This document shows, piece after piece, positions 5,848-13,161 of a stretch of DNA of 16,507 nt. Each line of letters opens with the position of its first letter. The stretch's first letter is position 1. The notes under the pieces were generated by a model. The model was not told where the DNA came from, did not search any database, and saw nothing but the letters and a program-made list of their open reading frames with translations. This DNA comes from an uncultured Clostridia bacterium. Its GTDB lineage: Bacteria; Bacillota; Clostridia; Oscillospirales; CAG-272. The stretch is taken from contig CAJONA010000009.1 of assembly GCA_905235755.1 (NCBI GenBank), positions 517 through 17,023 of the forward strand. Reading direction: 5' to 3'. Both the position numbers and the translations under genes were made by a program.

Positions 5848-7710
5848 ATGAAAAACGCAAATTCATATACGTCAAACAAAGTATCGAGAACAAAGAGACT
5901 TCCGTATGCGCTGCTTGCGGGATTTACGGCGGGCTTTATGTTTTTCTTTTTCGGAGTGCTCGATATCTTCGCGGGCAACAGAAGGGAACTGCTCTTTGCA
6001 TTCGGCGATTTCGGCGCATATATCGCGCTCATAGCGCTGGCTGCGATGCTGGCGATCGCGCTGATTATATTTATTCTGCCGAAAAAAGCGTCGGATATCG
6101 TTTTTTCCGTCGTTGTATGGCTTTGCGTTATGGGATATATTCAGGCGACGTTTTTAAACGGCGCGGGATCGCTCAGCGGCGACACGAGCCAAAGCGTCGA
6201 CATCGGTTTTGCGATAATAGACGGCGCTGTCTGGGTGATCACGGGAGTTTTGAGTGTTATAGGAGCGCTGCAAATGAATAAAAAAGAAATAATACGCACA
6301 GTTTTCACGGTGATACTCATAATGCTTTGCGTTATGCAGATAACGGGATGCGCTATGGAAGCGAACGATATATTCTCCTCGCCGTTCGAGTATATCGCAA
6401 CGACCGAAAAAACCGACGAAGCGTCGACTCAGACGAACACGTCGGCAGTATCGTCCTCGGCGGCATCGACGTCCGCGGAGCAGACCGAGGCGACGTCAAC
6501 GTCCGATGAGTCAACGCCCGGTGAACCGAATATAAATACGCCCGATCTGTCGAAAACGTACCTGACGACAGAGGGACTTACCGAAGTGTCAAACGGCAAA
6601 AACGTCATCGTTTTCATTATCGACCGCTTTGACGTCTCGTACTATGAAGATATAATGGATACGACGCCCGATTTCTTTGACAAGCTTCGCGGCTTTACAT
6701 ATTTCAGCGACAATATATCGCTCTATTCGCGCACATATCCCGGCGTAACGTCCATGATCACCGGCGTCGATAACGATTTCTCCGGCAAGGCGTCGGATTA
6801 TTTCAACACGGCGTACACGTCGTCCGGTTTTTTAAAGGATCTGAAAGCAAATAACTATAAAGTCAAGCTTTACACAGCGGGGTATTACGCGTATACAAAC
6901 GGCGCGCCGCTGTACGGCATCGCCGACAATCTTTCGATAGCGACCGATTACACGGTCACGCACACGGCCGCGCTCGTCGGAAACATGATCGCGCTTTCCG
7001 CATACAGATATATGCCGACGGCACTGAAACCGATGATCAATATCTCGACGTCATCTTTCACGGGACTTGTCGAATACAACGGCGACGCTCCGCTGTATGA
7101 GCTGAACGATCCCGAAGTTTACAGCGCTATCAGTGAAAACGGGCTTTCGTTTGACGACAGCGAAAACTCGTATATACTTATTCACCTCAACGGCTGCCAC
7201 GATCCGTATATAATGGACGCCGATGGCAACGCCGTCGAAAAGAGCTCTGTTCTCGAGCAGCTTCGCGGCTGTTTCAATCTCATATATAATTACATCGGCG
7301 AATTGAAGCGCCTCGGCGTTTACGACGATTCGACGATAATCATAACGGGCGACCACCCGCGGGCAAGGGACGACGCGGCGATCCCGTCGCAGCCGCGCTT
7401 GACGGCGCTGTTCGCCAAGCCGTCCGGCGCGTCGGACGAACCGCTTAAACATTCGACGGCGCAGGTCAGCCAGGCAAATCTCATTCCGACGATAGTCAAG
7501 TCGGCGGGAATAGAGACAGCGACGGACTACGGCCTTTCGTACTTCGATATCACGCCGGAAATGAGCGTCAAGAGATATCACAAATTCGAACTCTACGTAA
7601 AAGGCAAAGACGACCTCATCGTTACTTTTGAGGTGAAGGGCGACGGTACGGATTTTGACAACTGGACGATAGTGTCAGAGGATCCCGTCGGACTGATATA
7701 CAGGCAATAA
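5848..7710 (+). CDS. Membrane-anchored alkaline-phosphatase-superfamily (LtaS/sulfatase-like) protein
   Basis: A 620-aa protein with about five membrane segments (roughly 21-42, 57-77, 83-103, 117-141, 148-170), a Ser/Thr/Glu-rich low-complexity linker (about 185-230), and an extracytoplasmic catalytic domain (about 250-565). The domain shows VIVFIIDRFD (253-262) with metal-binding Asp259; SRTYPGVTSMITG (294-306), where Thr296 aligns with the nucleophilic Thr of nucleotide pyrophosphatases; HLNGCHDPY (446-454); and IIITGDHP (497-504) with Asp502/His503. This N-terminal-membrane/C-terminal-phosphatase layout resembles lipoteichoic acid synthases and phosphoethanolamine transferases, but sequence similarity to LtaS itself looks distant. 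It probably transfers or cleaves phospho-substituents of a surface polymer. The next gene starts 17 nt later. The ribosome binding site (GAGAG) is weak. Confidence 0.8.
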   Translation: MKNANSYTSNKVSRTKRLPYALLAGFTAGFMFFFFGVLDIFAGNRRELLFAFGDFGAYIALIALAAMLAIALIIFILPKKASDIVFSVVVWLCVMGYIQATFLNGAGSLSGDTSQSVDIGFAIIDGAVWVITGVLSVIGALQMNKKEIIRTVFTVILIMLCVMQITGCAMEANDIFSSPFEYIATTEKTDEASTQTNTSAVSSSAASTSAEQTEATSTSDESTPGEPNINTPDLSKTYLTTEGLTEVSNGKNVIVFIIDRFDVSYYEDIMDTTPDFFDKLRGFTYFSDNISLYSRTYPGVTSMITGVDNDFSGKASDYFNTAYTSSGFLKDLKANNYKVKLYTAGYYAYTNGAPLYGIADNLSIATDYTVTHTAALVGNMIALSAYRYMPTALKPMINISTSSFTGLVEYNGDAPLYELNDPEVYSAISENGLSFDDSENSYILIHLNGCHDPYIMDADGNAVEKSSVLEQLRGCFNLIYNYIGELKRLGVYDDSTIIITGDHPRARDDAAIPSQPRLTALFAKPSGASDEPLKHSTAQVSQANLIPTIVKSAGIETATDYGLSYFDITPEMSVKRYHKFELYVKGKDDLIVTFEVKGDGTDFDNWTIVSEDPVGLIYRQ

Positions 7711-7727
7711 AAAATCAAGAGGGTAAT

Positions 7728-9791
7728 ATGGAATATATCTACTATCCGCTCGGATATCTGATGAAATGGTGTCACGAATTCGTCGGAAATTACGGGCTTG
7801 CCATCATACTGTTCACGCTGATGACGAAGATCGTCATGCTTCCGCTGTCCATATGGGTGCACAAGAACTCCATAAAGATAGTGAAGATACAGCCCGAGGT
7901 GAATTTCTTAAAGGCGAAGTATTACGGCGATATGGAACGCATCGCCGACGAAGAGGCAAAACTTCACAAGCGCGAAAAATACAATCCGCTCATCTCGATA
8001 ATACCGCTCGCCGTGCAGATAATCCTGCTTCTCGGCGTGGTGTATATCATAAAAGCGCCGCTGACGCACATATTTCATCTCACAGAAGATACGTGCCGCG
8101 TCCTTGCCGACGCGATAGGCGCCGACTTGAAAGAAGGTCAGCTGTCTATAGTGCGCGCCGTGCTCGACGGCACGATCACCTCCGATATGTTCACGGGAGA
8201 GGCGGCTGACGCGATAGGACTTATTTCGACGCTGAAACTCGATTTTCTCGGTTTTTCGCTCGACCGCGTACCGTCTGAGGTGTGGGGCATATACACGATC
8301 GTTCCTATCATAGCGGCGGGCTCTGCGTACTTGCTTTGCTATGTTCAGAACGTCGCAAACGTCATTCAAGCCGAACAGACAAAACTGAACAAATACGGAA
8401 TGACGGCGCTTTCCGTCGGACTGTCGCTTTATCTCGGATTTTTCGTGTATACGGGCGTCGCGCTGTACTGGGTGGCGAGCAACATACTTGCGATAGTACA
8501 GCAGCTCATACTGAACGCCGCGATAAATCCTAAAAAATACGTCGATTACGAAGCGCTCGAAAAAAGCCGCGAGGAGCTTCAAAAGATACGCGACCTCGAC
8601 GGCGGCAAAAAGGACGCGGAATATCGCGCGAACGCCAAGCGCGAAAAAGAGGACTACAAGCGCTTTTTCAAAATCGTGAACAAGCATCTTGTCATATATT
8701 CCGAAAGAAGCGGATTTTATAAGTATTACGAGGCGCTTATAGCGGGACTGCTCAAAAAGTCGAACATCGTTATCCACTACGTCACAAACGATCCGAACGA
8801 CGCCATATTCGATATGGCAAAGGAAAATACGCGTATCCGTCCTTACTACATCGGGCAGAGAAAACTTATAACTCTTATGATGCGCATGGACGCGGACATC
8901 GTCGTTATGACGACGCCCGATCTCCAAACGTACTATATCAAGCGCTCGCTCGTACGCAAGGACGTTGAATACATCTATGCTCCGCACGACATGATGAGCG
9001 TGCATATGGGCTTCCGCAAAGGCGCGCTCGACAATTTTGACACCGTATTTTGCACGGGGCCTCACGTTGCAAGGGAAGTACGCGAGACGGAAAAAGTCTA
9101 CGGTCTGCCTGAAAAGACGCTCGTCGAGTTCGGCTATCCGCTTGCCGAAAAACTCGAAAATTCGTATAATACGAGCGCGAAAAGCGGAAACTTCGTTAAG
9201 GAAATACTCATCGCGCCGTCGTGGCAGGAGGACAACCTGCTCGACAGCTGCGTAGATAAGCTGATAGAAGGGCTCATGGCGGACGGTACGCACCTGACGG
9301 TGCGCCCGCACCCCGAATATTCAAAGCGATATCCCGAAAAACTCGCGCTCCTCACCGAACGCTATAAAGACGTGCCTGACGAAAAACTCACTTTTGAGCT
9401 TGATTTTACGACAAACAAGTCGATTTATTCATCCGATCTTCTCATCACCGACTGGTCGGGCATCGCGTATGAATTTGCGTTCGCAACGAAAAAGCCAGTC
9501 CTCTTTGTCAACACTAAGATGAAAGTCGAAAACCCCGAATGGGAGAAGTTAGGCATAACTCCCGCAGAGATTTATTTGCGTAAAGAGGTCGGCGTCGCAC
9601 TCGAAAAGGATGAGCTTGACGGCGTCAAGGCCGCGGCGGACGAGTTGCTTTCTTCCGCGGACAAATACCGCGAGAAGATAGACGAGCTCAAAACCGCGCA
9701 TCTGTATTCATACGGCACGGCGGGAGACGTCGGAGTGAAATACATTCTCGGCCGCCTCTCGCAAAAGCAAAAAGAAAATAAAAACAAGTAA
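7728..9791 (+). CDS. YidC/Oxa1 insertase domain fused to a CDP-glycerol glycerophosphotransferase-like domain
   Basis: One uninterrupted 687-aa frame with two recognisable halves. Residues 1-270 are a YidC/Oxa1 core: GNYGLAIILFTLMTKIVMLP (20-39), QPEVNFLKAKYYGD (55-68), YNPLISIIPLAVQI (85-98) and ALYWVASNILAIVQQ (245-259), with about five membrane helices. It lacks a signal peptide and lipobox. Lys34 occupies the place of the groove arginine of B. subtilis SpoIIIJ. A charged, probably helical linker (270-315) leads to a TagB/TagF-superfamily domain (about 318-675) with APSWQ (496-500), RPHPE (526-530) and ITDWSGIAYEFAF (573-585). The usual HGxPxK loop is replaced by APHDMMSVHMGF (418-429), as in a diverged subgroup. 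It may polymerise or transfer polyol-phosphate on a lipid carrier beneath the membrane. The ribosome binding site is GAGGG. Confidence 0.92.
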   Translation: MEYIYYPLGYLMKWCHEFVGNYGLAIILFTLMTKIVMLPLSIWVHKNSIKIVKIQPEVNFLKAKYYGDMERIADEEAKLHKREKYNPLISIIPLAVQIILLLGVVYIIKAPLTHIFHLTEDTCRVLADAIGADLKEGQLSIVRAVLDGTITSDMFTGEAADAIGLISTLKLDFLGFSLDRVPSEVWGIYTIVPIIAAGSAYLLCYVQNVANVIQAEQTKLNKYGMTALSVGLSLYLGFFVYTGVALYWVASNILAIVQQLILNAAINPKKYVDYEALEKSREELQKIRDLDGGKKDAEYRANAKREKEDYKRFFKIVNKHLVIYSERSGFYKYYEALIAGLLKKSNIVIHYVTNDPNDAIFDMAKENTRIRPYYIGQRKLITLMMRMDADIVVMTTPDLQTYYIKRSLVRKDVEYIYAPHDMMSVHMGFRKGALDNFDTVFCTGPHVAREVRETEKVYGLPEKTLVEFGYPLAEKLENSYNTSAKSGNFVKEILIAPSWQEDNLLDSCVDKLIEGLMADGTHLTVRPHPEYSKRYPEKLALLTERYKDVPDEKLTFELDFTTNKSIYSSDLLITDWSGIAYEFAFATKKPVLFVNTKMKVENPEWEKLGITPAEIYLRKEVGVALEKDELDGVKAAADELLSSADKYREKIDELKTAHLYSYGTAGDVGVKYILGRLSQKQKENKNK

Positions 9792-9803
9792 AGGAGATAA
9801 ACT

Positions 9804-10049
9804 ATGTTTTTGTATATTGATATAAGCGCGGTCTCTTACGTGATCCCGCTTATCGCGGGAATTGCCGTCGCTGTCGGCTCGTGGTTTTACATCCATTTCC
9901 GCCGCGCAAAATCGAAAATATCGAAAAAGCTCGGCATTGACGAGAACGCGGGCAAAGAGGTCGAGGGCGACATCGTGATAAACGACGAGTCGGAACAGCC
10001 GTCAGACGGCGAAAACGCATCCGCCGACGCCGACTCGGATAAAGACTGA
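9804..10049 (+). CDS. Small single-span membrane protein with acidic cytoplasmic tail
   Basis: An 81-aa protein, not recognised as a family member. One hydrophobic helix (about 9-31), a basic stretch RRAKSKISKK right after it (positive-inside rule: tail in the cytoplasm), then a strongly acidic, disordered-looking C-terminus rich in Asp, Glu and Ser (48-81). AGGAGA precedes the ATG by a normal distance, and the gap from the insertase-fusion gene is only 12 nt, so it is very likely co-translated. By position it could be a small accessory or anchoring subunit for the fusion enzyme, comparable in kind to small helper proteins in wall-polymer operons; this is an inference. Confidence 0.8.
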   Translation: MFLYIDISAVSYVIPLIAGIAVAVGSWFYIHFRRAKSKISKKLGIDENAGKEVEGDIVINDESEQPSDGENASADADSDKD

Positions 10050-10063
10050 AAGTTCAAAATGAA

Positions 10064-10100
10064 AAGAAGAACCGTGCGAAATGAACGCAAGGTTTTTCTT
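10064..10100 (+). terminator. Strong hairpin, probable terminator or attenuator between the small protein and licC-like genes
   Basis: Arms 10064-10078 and 10086-10100 pair over 14 of 15 positions (one G/A mismatch, one G-U), with a 7-nt loop AAATGAA. The 3' arm ends in TTTTTCTT, mirrored by an A-rich 5' flank, as in intrinsic terminators. It begins 14 nt after the upstream stop codon. Confidence 0.65.
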
Positions 10101-10132
10101 GCTGAATTTTATTGCAAATTTTTAAATTTTTG

Positions 10133-10161
10133 TTCAATTTAGGCGCGTGGTGTTGTAAATT
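10133..10161 (+). promoter_or_regulatory. Weak candidate promoter for the licC-like gene
   Basis: TTCAAT (10133-10138), 17 nt, TAAATT (10156-10161): the spacing is right but both boxes are poor matches. It is listed because the preceding hairpin implies that a separate start might be needed. It lies just inside a 9-bp inverted repeat, GTTCAAAAT (10052-10060) and ATTTTGAAC (10159-10167). Confidence 0.22.
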
Positions 10162-10196
10162 TTGAACCTGCCGTGCCAAAAAAGGAGGAAAAGAAA

Positions 10197-11093
10197 ATGG
10201 AAAAACTGTCGAGAAAACAGTTCGATGTGCTCGAAGCTGCGGCGACGTCAAGCGGCGCGCTCACTCAACGCGAACTCGCGTCAAAACTCGGTTGCTCGCT
10301 CGGAAGCGTCAACCGCACCGTCGCAGAGCTGACAGAACTCGGTTATCTTGCGAAAACAAAAATAACGCCGTCCGGTATCGACGCGCTTGAACCGTACCGC
10401 GTCAAGCGTGCCGTGTTCATCGCGGCGGGATTCGGCTCGCGCCTCGTTCCCGTGACGCTCAACACCCCGAAGCCGCTCGTCAGAGTCAATGGGAAGCGCA
10501 TAATCGACGGGCTGATCGACGCGGTGCTCGCGGCGGGAATAGATGAAATATTCATTGTGCGCGGATATCTCGCCGAGCAGTTCGATCAACTGCTCTACAA
10601 ATATCCGATGATAAAATTTATCGAAAATCCCGCGTATAACGAGGCGAACAACATCTCGTCCGCGCTGTGCGCGCGCTATTTGCTCGGGAACGCGTATGTT
10701 TTCGAGGCGGATCTGCTCATTTACAACCCCGCGATAATCAAAAAATACAACTATTGCTCGAACTTTCTCGGCATCAAAACGGATCGCACGGACGACTGGT
10801 GCTTTGAGGTGCAGGGCGGCGTAATACAATCGCAAAAGATCGGCGGCATCGACTGCTATCAGGAGGTCGGAATATCGTATTGGAACGAAGACGACGGCAA
10901 AAAACTGGCAGAGCACTTGAAACTCGCCTATGATATGCCGGGCGGCAAGGAAAGATACTGGGATCAGATACCGTTCGTCGTATTCGGCGGCGAATACTCC
11001 GTGGAAATACGCGAGTGCAAAAAAGATGACATAATCGAAATAGATACGTTTAAAGAGCTGAAAGCGATAGATAAAACTTACGACGTAAAATAA
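10197..11093 (+). CDS. licC: LicC-like CTP:phosphocholine cytidylyltransferase with N-terminal winged helix
   Basis: A 298-aa protein. Residues 1-68 form a MarR/IclR-like winged-helix domain, with ALTQRELASKLGCSLGSVNR (21-40) as the helix-turn-helix. Residues 70-295 are a nucleotidyltransferase: FIAAGFGSR (74-82) and TPKPLVRVNGK (90-100) are the NTP-binding signature, EAD (170-172) a likely metal site, and EIDTFKELKAID (281-292) the C-terminal metal/choline-site element of LicC proteins. It probably makes CDP-choline or a related CDP-alcohol for decorating a surface polymer. The ATG at 10197 is chosen because AAAGGAGG (10181-10188) sits 8 nt before it; a GTG at 10173 in frame would lie upstream of that site. 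The permease starts 24 nt downstream. A glucose-1-phosphate type substrate is the main alternative. Confidence 0.85.
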   Translation: MEKLSRKQFDVLEAAATSSGALTQRELASKLGCSLGSVNRTVAELTELGYLAKTKITPSGIDALEPYRVKRAVFIAAGFGSRLVPVTLNTPKPLVRVNGKRIIDGLIDAVLAAGIDEIFIVRGYLAEQFDQLLYKYPMIKFIENPAYNEANNISSALCARYLLGNAYVFEADLLIYNPAIIKKYNYCSNFLGIKTDRTDDWCFEVQGGVIQSQKIGGIDCYQEVGISYWNEDDGKKLAEHLKLAYDMPGGKERYWDQIPFVVFGGEYSVEIRECKKDDIIEIDTFKELKAIDKTYDVK

Positions 11094-11117
11094 AAAATAA
11101 AAAAATCAGGAGGACTT

Positions 11118-12572
11118 ATGGAACAAGAAAAGCAAAGCGGTCTGCGCCGCTCACTCAGTCCGATGTCCGTCTGGGCGATAGCGTTCGGATGTATAATCGG
11201 ATGGGGATCATTTATCAACCCGGGCAAGAAGTTTTTGCCGAATTCCGGCGTTGCCGGAACGACGATAGCGATGATACTCGGCGCGCTTGTCATGATAGTC
11301 ATCGCAATGTCATATGCGTATATGGTGCCGAAATACCCCAAAGCGGGCGGAGAATTTACGTTCACGCGCGCCAGATTCGGCAAGATCCCCGCGTTTATCT
11401 GCGGATGGTTCCTCGTTGCCGCGTACCTGACGAACGTCCCGATGAACTCGACGGCGATAGGGCTTATCATCGACGGCATCTTCGGTCCTGTGCTCAAATG
11501 GGGATTTCATTACACGATAGCGGGATTTGAGGTATGGCTCGGCGAGATAATCGTCGCCGGCGCGATACTGATCATTTTCGGAATACTCAATATCATTGGC
11601 GTCAAAAAGGCGGGATACGTTCAGACTGTTCTGGCGACGCTGCTCATCGTTTGCGTGTTCACGCTTTTCATAGCGGCACTCTGCTCACCGTATGCAAAGA
11701 TAGAAAACATGGCGCCGTGGTGGGGATTTGACAAATCCGCCGCCGTCGCCGCGGGAACATACGACGAGATCTTCGCAAATCAGTCGTGGATATCGGCTAT
11801 ACTGGCGACATTCGCGATAGCGCCGTGGGCGTTCGTCGGATTTGACGCTATACCGCAGGCGGCGGAGGAATTCAAATTCTCCTACAAAAAGGTCATCTTT
11901 ATAATGATAATCGCTATCGTTTTCGGATGCTTTGTTTACTGCTCGAACAACGCGATAACGGCGGCGGCCCTTGAAAACTGGCCCGAGCTCATCGTAGATG
12001 CCGAAGGCACGCCGTGGCTGCTGCTGTCGGCGGCTGAGAAAATGCTCGGCGTATGGGGAAAAATCCTCGTCGGAGTCGGCGTTTCGTGCGCCGTACTGTC
12101 GGGAATTATGGGATTTTATCTCGCGTCGTCAAGACTTATGTATTCGATGGCGAAGGACGGCTATCTGCCCGCCGCGTTCGGCAAGGTAGATGAAAGATTC
12201 GGCACTCCCAAAAACGCGATAGTTTTCTGCATAATCGTTTCTCTAACCGGCCCGATATTGGGCAGAGAAGCTCTCGGCTGGTTTGTGGATATGAGCGCGA
12301 TAGGCGCGTCCATAGGATTTTTGTTCACTTCGCTTGCGGCGTTTGCGACGCTCAAAGAATGTAAAGACGCAAAGCGCGGTCTCTCGGTATTCACGATACT
12401 CGGAGCGGTGTTCTCGGCTGTGTTTATCATTCTTCAACTCGTGCCGATACCCGGACTCGACGGCGTTCATTTCTCATGGCAGAGCTATCTCATGCTCGGC
12501 GTATGGATAGTGCTCGGAGCGGCGTTTTATTTCAAGCAGAGAAATAAACTCGACGTTCAGATGCTTGAATGA
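11118..12572 (+). CDS. APC-superfamily amino acid/amine permease
   Basis: A 484-aa polytopic membrane protein with about 12 membrane helices. The first helix carries FGCIIGWGSFINPG (23-36), matching the broken-helix substrate loop of APC transporters. WAFVGFDAIPQAAEEFK (237-253) is the equally typical TM6 segment, and a conserved loop YSMAKDGYLPAAFGKV (342-357) follows helix 8. It would exchange or import an amino acid or small amine across the cytoplasmic membrane. CAGGAGG precedes the ATG, and it is the last gene before a strong terminator. Pairing with the LicC-like gene suggests that the substrate could be choline, ethanolamine or an amino acid used for polymer decoration; that link comes from context, not from a specificity motif. 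Confidence 0.9.
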   Translation: MEQEKQSGLRRSLSPMSVWAIAFGCIIGWGSFINPGKKFLPNSGVAGTTIAMILGALVMIVIAMSYAYMVPKYPKAGGEFTFTRARFGKIPAFICGWFLVAAYLTNVPMNSTAIGLIIDGIFGPVLKWGFHYTIAGFEVWLGEIIVAGAILIIFGILNIIGVKKAGYVQTVLATLLIVCVFTLFIAALCSPYAKIENMAPWWGFDKSAAVAAGTYDEIFANQSWISAILATFAIAPWAFVGFDAIPQAAEEFKFSYKKVIFIMIIAIVFGCFVYCSNNAITAAALENWPELIVDAEGTPWLLLSAAEKMLGVWGKILVGVGVSCAVLSGIMGFYLASSRLMYSMAKDGYLPAAFGKVDERFGTPKNAIVFCIIVSLTGPILGREALGWFVDMSAIGASIGFLFTSLAAFATLKECKDAKRGLSVFTILGAVFSAVFIILQLVPIPGLDGVHFSWQSYLMLGVWIVLGAAFYFKQRNKLDVQMLE

Positions 12573-12578
12573 TCATAT

Positions 12579-12606
12579 AAAAACCGAGGCGTCGCCTCGG
12601 TTTTTT
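12579..12606 (+). terminator. Intrinsic terminator after the permease gene
   Basis: AAACCGAGGC (12581-12590) and GCCTCGGTTT (12594-12603) form a perfect stem with a 3-nt loop followed by more T residues; it begins 6 nt after the stop codon. Confidence 0.92.
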
Positions 12607-12657
12607 ATTTGTGTAGATGTAATTTACCTGCGTTTTGCGCCGATGCATTGAAAAATA

Positions 12658-12686
12658 TTGCATTTTTTAACGAGGTGTGCTATACT
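12658..12686 (+). promoter_or_regulatory. Sigma-A type promoter of the RpiB-like/MBL operon
   Basis: TTGCAT (12658-12663), a 17-nt spacer, then TATACT (12681-12686) with TGC before it (extended -10). The start codon is about 28 nt after the -10 box. Confidence 0.8.
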
Positions 12687-12713
12687 GAAAGAAACTAAAA
12701 ATCAGGAGATAAT

Positions 12714-13136
12714 ATGAAAATCTATCTTGACAGAGATCATAACGCCGTCAATTTTGCCGATAAGCTCTATGCGGCGCTGTCGCAAAAATACGATATCACG
12801 TATATAAAATCGCCGACCGATATGCCGTATCCCGAGATAGCAAAGGCGTTTGCAGAAAGGATATTGCGGGACGCGTCATCGCGAGGCATCCTGATATGCA
12901 AGACGGGGATCGGGATGTCAATCGTCGCCAACAAATTCAAGGGCGTGTACGCCAATAACTGCAAAAGCGTCGAGGAGTGCTATGATTTCAGAACGTGCAA
13001 CAACGGAAACGTGCTGACGATGGGTGCGTCGAGCGTGCCTCTCGACACCGCGATCGCAATATGCGAGACGTTTCTCGACACCGATTTTGACGTCAAACAT
13101 GCCGGCAGGATCGAGCTTATCGAAAAAATAACATAA
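12714..13136 (+). CDS. RpiB/LacAB-family sugar-phosphate isomerase homologue with altered active site
   Basis: A 140-aa protein of RpiB size and fold. RpiB landmarks: DRDHNA (6-11) for the N-terminal Asp-His; YPEIAKAFAERI (39-50); RGILICKTGIGMSIVANK (57-74) with Cys62, aligned to the catalytic Cys of E. coli RpiB; GNVLTMGAS (98-106); and a terminal HAGRIELI (129-136). Two departures stand out. The GTGIG phosphate loop reads KTGIG, and the histidine of the usual RxHN motif is Cys95 (FRTCNNGNV). It should interconvert aldose and ketose phosphates in the cytoplasm, but these changes suggest a different sugar phosphate from ribose-5-phosphate. CAGGAG precedes the ATG, and the hydrolase gene begins 25 nt downstream. 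Confidence 0.85.
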   Translation: MKIYLDRDHNAVNFADKLYAALSQKYDITYIKSPTDMPYPEIAKAFAERILRDASSRGILICKTGIGMSIVANKFKGVYANNCKSVEECYDFRTCNNGNVLTMGASSVPLDTAIAICETFLDTDFDVKHAGRIELIEKIT

Positions 13137-13161
13137 TTACTTTTCGGAAAGGAAAATTCAA

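Noticed and set aside
7908..9311. A 467-aa open frame antisense to the insertase fusion gene
   Set aside because: The composition is rich in Arg, Val and Tyr, as expected for the mirror of a biased codon frame. There is no ribosome binding site or domain, and the plus-strand gene is unambiguous.
7728..9791. Possibility that the insertase and transferase are two genes joined by a sequencing error
   Set aside because: The frame is continuous through a charged linker of about 45 residues with no compositional break, and there is no ribosome binding site and start codon at the junction; raw reads were not available to exclude it fully.
10173..10196. GTG start adding 8 residues to the LicC-like protein
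   Set aside because: The AAAGGAGG ribosome binding site lies inside this extension and is correctly spaced for the ATG at 10197.
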